From assembly GCA_028291515.1 (NCBI GenBank), contig JAQGHU010000101.1, positions 1-46,502 on the forward strand: a DNA stretch of 46,502 nucleotides, read 5' to 3'. The DNA is from Schlesneria sp. (lineage in GTDB: Bacteria; Planctomycetota; Planctomycetia; Planctomycetales; Planctomycetaceae). Each line of letters begins with the position of its first letter. The stretch's first letter is position 1. The position numbers and the translations under genes were made by a program. The notes beneath the pieces were generated by a model that made no database searches, was not told where the DNA came from, and worked only from the letters and a program-made list of their open reading frames with translations. Positions 41,981 to 46,502 of this stretch are shown piece by piece.

Positions 41981-43201
41981 TCAGTTCCTTGTCGCCGGAT
42001 CTGCAGACACCAGGTCCGCTCCGTCAACGATCGTCCCGATGATGCGATTGCCTGCCGCGAAGAGATTGCTTACAGGGTCCGGAGTCAGGCCTTCCTCCCA
42101 TTGCACCACACAGAAGTCGGCATGGTTCTGGTCAGCGATCTCACCAAGTAACGCGCGACGACCGTTGTGGGTGCCCAGCTTCAGGATCTCCAGATGAGAG
42201 AGATCCGGGTGCTGTTTCGCTACGAACTGCAGTTCAGCAAACAGGCTGAGGTCCGGGTTCGAGGCCCGGCTGTCGGTACCGATCGCCACCGAGCCGCCGA
42301 GTTCGACTAATCGCCGCCACGGATGCGGTGGATGGCCGAATGCGGCGTGAGTTCGCGGGCAATAGACCAATGTCATCTGCGGATGTCGGGCGAGGAACTG
42401 CAGGTCATTCTCCGTGAGATAATTCCCATGCACGACCAGCGACCGCGGACACTCGGCCAGAACCGCCAGGTAATCCGCGGGCGTTTTCCCTCCAAACAAT
42501 CCGTCGCGCCAGATGCCGAAATCGGTCAGCATCTCGCGAAACTCGCCTGTCCCATCCGCCAGCAGTTCCAGTTCTGCGGGGGTCTCAGCCAGATGCATCG
42601 CCAGCGGCGTTTCGGTTGCTTTGGCGATCGCGACCGCTCGTTGAAGCAAATCGGGTCGCACGCTGTAGGGGGCGTGTGGGCTGAGTCCGAACAGATTCGT
42701 ATCGGACTCTGTCCACACTTTGGAAATGAGGGATTGAGCAAGTTCACTTTGCGCGGCTACGCGTTCGTCGCTCAATCCCAAGAGTTCCTGGAAGACAACT
42801 CCCGCGAATTGGCTCTCCACATAATCCGTGATGCTCCAGCCGACGGTGGCGATATCACCGATGAGCGTTGTTCCCGATCGGACACTCTCACGAACACCGC
42901 GGCGAACGGCCTCAGGAACGCTGGTGGGATGTTCGCGTCGATGAGCGACGACCGATCGAATCCAATCTGTGAAGCGACCAGCCGTCGGGATGGGACGCTC
43001 GAGCAGGCTGAATTCCAGGTGTGTGTGCGCGTTCACCAAGCCGGGAATCAGGGCGACGGAACCAAGTGAAATGGCTGCCGCGCTGCGTCCGGATTCAATT
43101 TCCATCAGCCGACCGTCAGCAATATGAACGGTGACGTTCTGGTGGACGACATCCCCGTTCACAAACCAGTCCACATGATAAGACTGATATGTTCGCGTCA
43201 T
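41981..43201 (-). CDS. Amidohydrolase-family deaminase, possibly aminofutalosine deaminase
   Basis: A 406-residue metal-dependent hydrolase of the amidohydrolase superfamily (COG0402 group: cytosine, guanine, MTA/SAH and aminofutalosine deaminases). Metal-binding residues are visible as His59 and His61 in NAHTHLEFS, HLAE, HGN and GTDSR (the catalytic Asp); FGLSPHAPYS is the usual substrate-side loop. Planctomycetes generally make menaquinone by the futalosine route, and this group includes aminofutalosine deaminases, so that role is plausible. MTA deaminase is the alternative, and mtnA lies about 3 kb away. The start is the ATG at 43199-43201 with a weak ribosome site. The gene stands alone, divergent from glgX. 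Confidence 0.87.
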   Translation of the reverse strand: MTRTYQSYHVDWFVNGDVVHQNVTVHIADGRLMEIESGRSAAAISLGSVALIPGLVNAHTHLEFSLLERPIPTAGRFTDWIRSVVAHRREHPTSVPEAVRRGVRESVRSGTTLIGDIATVGWSITDYVESQFAGVVFQELLGLSDERVAAQSELAQSLISKVWTESDTNLFGLSPHAPYSVRPDLLQRAVAIAKATETPLAMHLAETPAELELLADGTGEFREMLTDFGIWRDGLFGGKTPADYLAVLAECPRSLVVHGNYLTENDLQFLARHPQMTLVYCPRTHAAFGHPPHPWRRLVELGGSVAIGTDSRASNPDLSLFAELQFVAKQHPDLSHLEILKLGTHNGRRALLGEIADQNHADFCVVQWEEGLTPDPVSNLFAAGNRIIGTIVDGADLVSADPATRN

Positions 43202-43517
43202 CGGCCACCGTATCCGATCCGTATTCTTAATTTCATGGCGGAAAGGCCTTTCCGTCGATCAATTGATGCCAACGTGATTGTAACGGCGACCGATCTGTTG
43301 CTGCGAGGCACGTCGGTTGCATGCAGATTCGTTGAAACGGGAATCGGCCTTCGCATGGGCGAGCCGACTGCTACACTATGGGCTTGCGGGATCAAGAATC
43401 GTAGTTCGCCTGGGTCGTAGACGGGACGCGGTTGACGATCGGCCTAAGCACCCTTGCTCAATCCCTGAGCAAAGTGGGGATGTTGGGCGAAGTTGAGTAA
43501 TACGAGGAGTTTGCACG
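43202..43517. other. Divergent intergenic region
   Basis: These 316 bases separate the amidohydrolase gene (minus) from glgX (plus) and should hold both promoters. A small 7-bp hairpin (TTGCTCA 43454-43460 with TGAGCAA 43466-43472) lies in the glgX leader. I see nothing else that I can name. Confidence 0.4.
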
Positions 43518-45665
43518 ATGCGAATTTGGCCGGGCAGGCCTTCACCCCTGGGGGCCAGCTGGGATGGGAAGGGTGTCAACTTCGCTGTCTTTTCAGAACG
43601 TGCGACTCAAATCGACCTCTGCTTGTTTGATTCTCCCACTGCCGTTCGCGAGTCCTACCGTATCCCCTTGCCCGAGCAGACTGACCAGGTCTGGCATGGC
43701 TACTTACCCGATGCCCGGCCCGGCCAACTTTATGGCTATCGTGCTCACGGGCCGTATCAGCCTCAAAAGGGAAACCGCTTCAACGCGAACAAGGTGCTGC
43801 TTGATCCGTACGCCAAGGCAATTGGTCGCGATCTGGCTTGGACCGACGCGGCCTTTGGATACAAGATCGGCGACCCGGCGAATGACCTCAGCTTTGATGA
43901 GCAGGACAACGCCGCCACCGCTCCATTGGGTGCCGTGATCAGCAACGCCTTCCGCTGGATGGGCGATGAACGTCCGAAAGTCCCCTGGCACAAAACCATC
44001 ATTTATGAAGTCCATGTGAAAGGGTTCACATTCAAAAGTCCCTGGATCCCGCGCGACCACCGCGGCACCTATGAAGGGCTTGCCAGTGAAGGCTCGCTGC
44101 GTCACCTGCGATCGCTCGGCGTGACGACGATCGAACTGCTGCCGGTTCATCATCACATCGATGAACGATTCCTATTCGATAAGGGACGCAAAAACTATTG
44201 GGGCTACAATACGCTCGGTTTCTTTGCGCCCGATATCGGGCTCGCCTCCGACAACCAGCCGCAGACCGCGGTCAACGAATTCAAGCGGATGGTCCGGACG
44301 CTGCATCGCAACGGCTTCGAAGTGATTCTCGACGTGGTCTATAACCACACCAGCGAAGGGAATCACCTCGGCCCGACGTTGTCGATGAAGGGTCTCGACA
44401 ATGCCGCCTACTACCGCCTGGTCCACAATGATCCTCGCCACTACATGGACTACACGGGCTGTGGCAACACGCTGAACATGCAGTCGCCCCGTGCGTTGCA
44501 ACTGGTCATGGACAGCCTGCGTTACTGGGTGCAGGAGATGCACGTCGACGGCTTCCGGTTCGATCTGGCCGCGGCGTTGGCTCGCGAAGCGCACGATGTC
44601 GATCGGCTGGGTGGCTTCCTGGACATCATCCATCAAGACCCGATTCTGTCGCAGGTCAAGCTGATTGCCGAACCGTGGGATGTCGGCCCGGGGGGTTATC
44701 AGGTCGGCAACTTCCCCGTCCTGTGGACCGAATGGAACGGCAAGTATCGCGATTGCGTGCGGCGCTTCTGGCGTGGCGATGGACATACCGCCAGCGAATT
44801 CGCCACGCGACTGTGCGGAAGCAGTGATCTGTACAAACATAATGGCCGGCGGCCATATGCCAGCATCAACTTTGTCACATCGCACGACGGCTTCACGTTG
44901 CAGGATCTGGTCAGTTACAACCACAAGCACAACGAAGCCAACGGCCAGAATAACGAAGACGGCGACAACCATAACATCAGTTGGAACTGTGGCGCTGAAG
45001 GAGCGACGCTGGATCCCGCCGTCCTCGAAATGCGCGAGCGACAAAAGAAGAACTTCATGGCGACCCTGCTGTTCTCGCAGGGAGTGCCGATGATTCGCAG
45101 TGGTGACGAATTCAGTCAGTCGCAGGGAGGCAACAACAACGCCTACTGTCAGGATTCGCCGATCAGTTGGTTACGCTGGAAACTGACTGATCGCGAGACC
45201 TCATACTTTGAATTCGTCCAGAAAGCGATCAAGTTCTGGAGCGAGCAACCGGTGCTGCAGCGGCGTCAGTTCTTTCAAGGACGCGCGATCCGTGGTGAGG
45301 CCGTGCGCGACGTTGTCTGGCTGACGCCACTCGGTGTCGAGATGACCGATAGCGACTGGCACAAGCACTACACGCGCTGCCTGGGCATGCGCATGGAAGG
45401 GCAGATGGTCGACGAGATCGATGAACGCGGCAAGCACATCACCGGCGACACGTTGCTGATCCTGTTCAACTCGCACAATGAGCCGATTCCCTTCCGACTG
45501 CCACCGCACGCTCCGAACGAATACTGGCACCCTGAACTCGATACGGCCATCGAGTCGCAAAAGTCACGCATGTATGCCGACGAACCATACCCGCTGCAGG
45601 CCAACTCCATGGCCGTCCTCAAGCTGGGCCGACAAAAGCGTTCGATCTTGCCGATGCTGATCTGA
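43518..45665 (+). CDS. glgX: Glycogen debranching enzyme (isoamylase type)
   Basis: A 715-residue GH13 isoamylase-type enzyme that cleaves alpha-1,6 branches of glycogen. An N-terminal CBM48-like sandwich (residues 10-100) precedes the catalytic barrel. Catalytic residues are visible: Asp349 (GFRFDLA), Glu385 (LIAEPWD) and Asp457 (TSHDGFT). Other marks are VILDVVYNHTSEGNHLGPTLS, the NEANGQNNEDGDNHNISWNCG run and FSQGVPMIRSGDEFSQSQGGNNNAYCQD. AGGAG lies eight bases before the ATG. The length is normal. It has no neighbouring glycogen genes in the window. The C-terminus is complete. Confidence 0.96.
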   Translation: MRIWPGRPSPLGASWDGKGVNFAVFSERATQIDLCLFDSPTAVRESYRIPLPEQTDQVWHGYLPDARPGQLYGYRAHGPYQPQKGNRFNANKVLLDPYAKAIGRDLAWTDAAFGYKIGDPANDLSFDEQDNAATAPLGAVISNAFRWMGDERPKVPWHKTIIYEVHVKGFTFKSPWIPRDHRGTYEGLASEGSLRHLRSLGVTTIELLPVHHHIDERFLFDKGRKNYWGYNTLGFFAPDIGLASDNQPQTAVNEFKRMVRTLHRNGFEVILDVVYNHTSEGNHLGPTLSMKGLDNAAYYRLVHNDPRHYMDYTGCGNTLNMQSPRALQLVMDSLRYWVQEMHVDGFRFDLAAALAREAHDVDRLGGFLDIIHQDPILSQVKLIAEPWDVGPGGYQVGNFPVLWTEWNGKYRDCVRRFWRGDGHTASEFATRLCGSSDLYKHNGRRPYASINFVTSHDGFTLQDLVSYNHKHNEANGQNNEDGDNHNISWNCGAEGATLDPAVLEMRERQKKNFMATLLFSQGVPMIRSGDEFSQSQGGNNNAYCQDSPISWLRWKLTDRETSYFEFVQKAIKFWSEQPVLQRRQFFQGRAIRGEAVRDVVWLTPLGVEMTDSDWHKHYTRCLGMRMEGQMVDEIDERGKHITGDTLLILFNSHNEPIPFRLPPHAPNEYWHPELDTAIESQKSRMYADEPYPLQANSMAVLKLGRQKRSILPMLI

Positions 45666-45761
45666 AGTCATCATCAGTCGGCACCGCACTGCTTTGATCG
45701 AAGATGATCTATTTGCACGGGGTAATCTGCCCTCGATCGCAGTACGGCTCAGTTGCGTCAC

Positions 45762-45813
45762 AACGAAATATCGCTACACATCAACGATATGTCGTTGCGC
45801 AACGATTTGTCGT
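45762..45813 (+). promoter_or_regulatory. Candidate operator: three AACGA-type repeats with a palindrome
   Basis: Between glgX and the hydrolase gene, AACGAAATATCG (45762), AACGATATGTCGT (45783) and AACGATTTGTCGT (45801) are related direct repeats 21 and 18 bases apart. Between the last two lies the perfect palindrome TCGTTGCGCAACGA (45792-45805). Repeats about two helical turns apart suggest binding of a dimeric repressor upstream of the hydrolase gene. No regulator gene is next to it within the window. This is inference from pattern alone. Confidence 0.4.
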
Positions 45814-45960
45814 CATCAAGATGGATCGCAGCGCTATTCGCAAACTACTACCGGACAGTGGGATGCGATTTCAGGTCGTCATCGGCACGAGAAGTGAAAT
45901 AGATGCCATCACGACAGCAATTTCGCTGCGAAAACCGTCGATCGTCTTGGAGTTAAAGTC

Positions 45961-46380
45961 ATGATCCCGAAGCTGAAATCCAACCTATTCCTTGCGTTGC
46001 TGCTCACCACCATTCAAGCAAGTTTTCAGACCATGACGATGGCCGGTGAGGCTGTCAAAGTCCACCACAAGACGGTCAAGATTGGCGACCTCGACATCTT
46101 CTATCGTGAGGCTGGACCCAAGGATGCTCCGGTCGTCTTGTTGCTGCACGGCTTCCCGACCAGCTCGCAGATGTTTCGCAATTTGATTCCAGTACTGGCC
46201 GACAAATACCACGTTGTTGCTCCCGACTATCCGGGCTATGGGCACAGTTCGATGCCTGCTCATGATAAATTTGAATACACCTTCGATCACCTGGCTGATG
46301 TCGTAGATGAGTTCAGGCAGAAGTTGGGCTTGGGCAAGTATGCGATCTACGTCCATGACTATGGTGCTCCTGTCGGCTAG
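45961..46380 (+). pseudogene. Alpha/beta hydrolase (epoxide hydrolase-like), truncated by an insertion
   Basis: The N-terminal 139 residues of an exported alpha/beta hydrolase of the epoxide hydrolase/haloalkane dehalogenase type. A signal peptide ([14 protein letters not shown], about residues 9-22) is followed by [23 protein letters not shown] and [15 protein letters not shown]. The nucleophile elbow HDYGAPVG is reached at the very end. There the frame stops with TAG, where the T and A at 46378-46379 look like an IS630 target and the G is the first base of the insertion. The remaining two-thirds, with the cap and catalytic His, are absent. The end of the window is too close to say where the rest lies, so this could also be an untouched gene fragment. 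Confidence 0.75.
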
Positions 46381-46502
46381 AGCACATTTGAAAATGATCT
46401 TCACTCCGAGGTGTGGTTTGGAGTAACTTTCCTGAGTTCATGTGACTCAGGGAGGAGACGATGATGGCAGCGCCATTGGCGATGGATTTGCGGACGCGCG
46501 TG
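46378..46502 (+). mobile_element. Left end of an IS630-family insertion sequence (partial)
   Basis: From the TA at 46378-46379 the sequence changes character and no longer continues the hydrolase frame. Eighty bases later a strong ribosome site (GGAGGAGA) precedes a transposase-like start. IS630/Tc1-mariner elements insert at TA and duplicate it, which fits. The left terminal bases would be GAGCACATTTGAAAATGATC. The right end, the second TA and the terminal inverted repeat lie outside the window, so the call is provisional. Confidence 0.65.
46461..46502 (+). CDS. IS630-family transposase, start only (partial)
   Basis: Only 14 codons are inside the window: MMAAPLAMDLRTRV. The pattern LxMDLRxRV at the start, before a helix-turn-helix, is typical of the N-terminus of IS630-family transposases, which use a DDE domain to cut and join DNA. 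GGAGG lies five bases before the ATG at 46461, and a second ATG follows directly. The gene runs off the end of the window, so length and integrity are unknown. Confidence 0.6.
   Translation, partial: MMAAPLAMDLRTRV

Noticed and set aside
45704-45964. An 86-residue plus-strand frame before the hydrolase gene
   Set aside because: There is no ribosome site, it crosses the candidate operator repeats, and the residues are not protein-like. A real gene is not excluded, but I cannot support one.
1-46502. CRISPR arrays, defence genes or prophage
   Set aside because: I saw no regularly spaced direct repeats with unique spacers, no cas-like or restriction-like proteins and no phage structural genes.

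Overview
The window looks like chromosomal DNA of a planctomycete, probably from the Planctomycetaceae/Schlesneria/Gimesia side of the phylum. The evidence is the gene content: a DUF1549/DUF1553 planctomycete cytochrome paired with a DUF1501 protein, a second DUF1501 protein, a PVC-type dehydrogenase/heme-binding giant, a DUF1559 prepilin-like protein with an H-X9-DG-type end, a DUF1598 protein and many large secreted proteins without known function. Genes are short transcription units on both strands separated by long intergenic gaps. The only RNA gene seen is a tRNA-Leu(CAA). All family names come from reading motifs by eye; no searches were run.

Layout. 1-600 is non-coding, repeat-bearing DNA, followed by a CrcB-type fluoride channel and an HSL-type esterase. 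2.1-6.1 kb holds a zinc phospholipase C-like protein with a helix-hairpin-helix tail, a BON protein and an unknown 626-residue protein. 6.5-8.8 kb (minus strand) is an ECF42-type regulatory cluster: DoxX-like membrane protein, YCII/DGPF protein, and an ECF sigma factor with a C-terminal extension, with a long inverted repeat inside it. 9.1-10.2 kb encodes an aldolase-like TIM-barrel protein. 10.7-15.1 kb is a DUF1549/DUF1553 plus DUF1501 operon. It is followed by a zinc-independent MDR oxidoreductase gene broken by an internal deletion with frameshift, and by a beta-propeller/PHP-like secreted protein. 19.4-20.3 kb holds the tRNA with its terminator and proC. 21.6-26.3 kb is one giant FG-GAP/PVC dehydrogenase/HEAT/cytochrome c protein. 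Then come a NADAR glycosidase, a DUF1501 protein, a prepilin-like protein, and a HEAT-repeat plus GYF-domain gene pair. 33-34.3 kb is a di-heme cytochrome c peroxidase. 34.4-41.8 kb has secreted hypotheticals, a NIPSNAP protein and mtnA. 42-45.7 kb has an amidohydrolase (possible aminofutalosine deaminase) and the glycogen debranching enzyme glgX. The window ends in an alpha/beta hydrolase gene that appears to be cut by an IS630-family insertion sequence.

How the parts fit. The DUF1549/1553-DUF1501 pair, the PVC dehydrogenase giant and the cytochrome c peroxidase are all predicted to be exported c-type heme or export-linked proteins. mtnA, proC, glgX and the amidohydrolase are ordinary metabolism. 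The ECF42 cluster is the clearest self-contained regulatory module. I found no CRISPR array, prophage, toxin-antitoxin pair or recognisable defence island. The most noteworthy non-genic signal is a set of long, near-perfect intergenic hairpins of at least three sequence types (6.4, 8.3 and 40.0 kb; 4.2 and 37.7 kb; 41.8 kb). I do not claim a wholly new system; the best candidates for novelty are the hairpin elements, the PLC-HhH protein, the aldolase-like protein and the HEAT/GYF pair.
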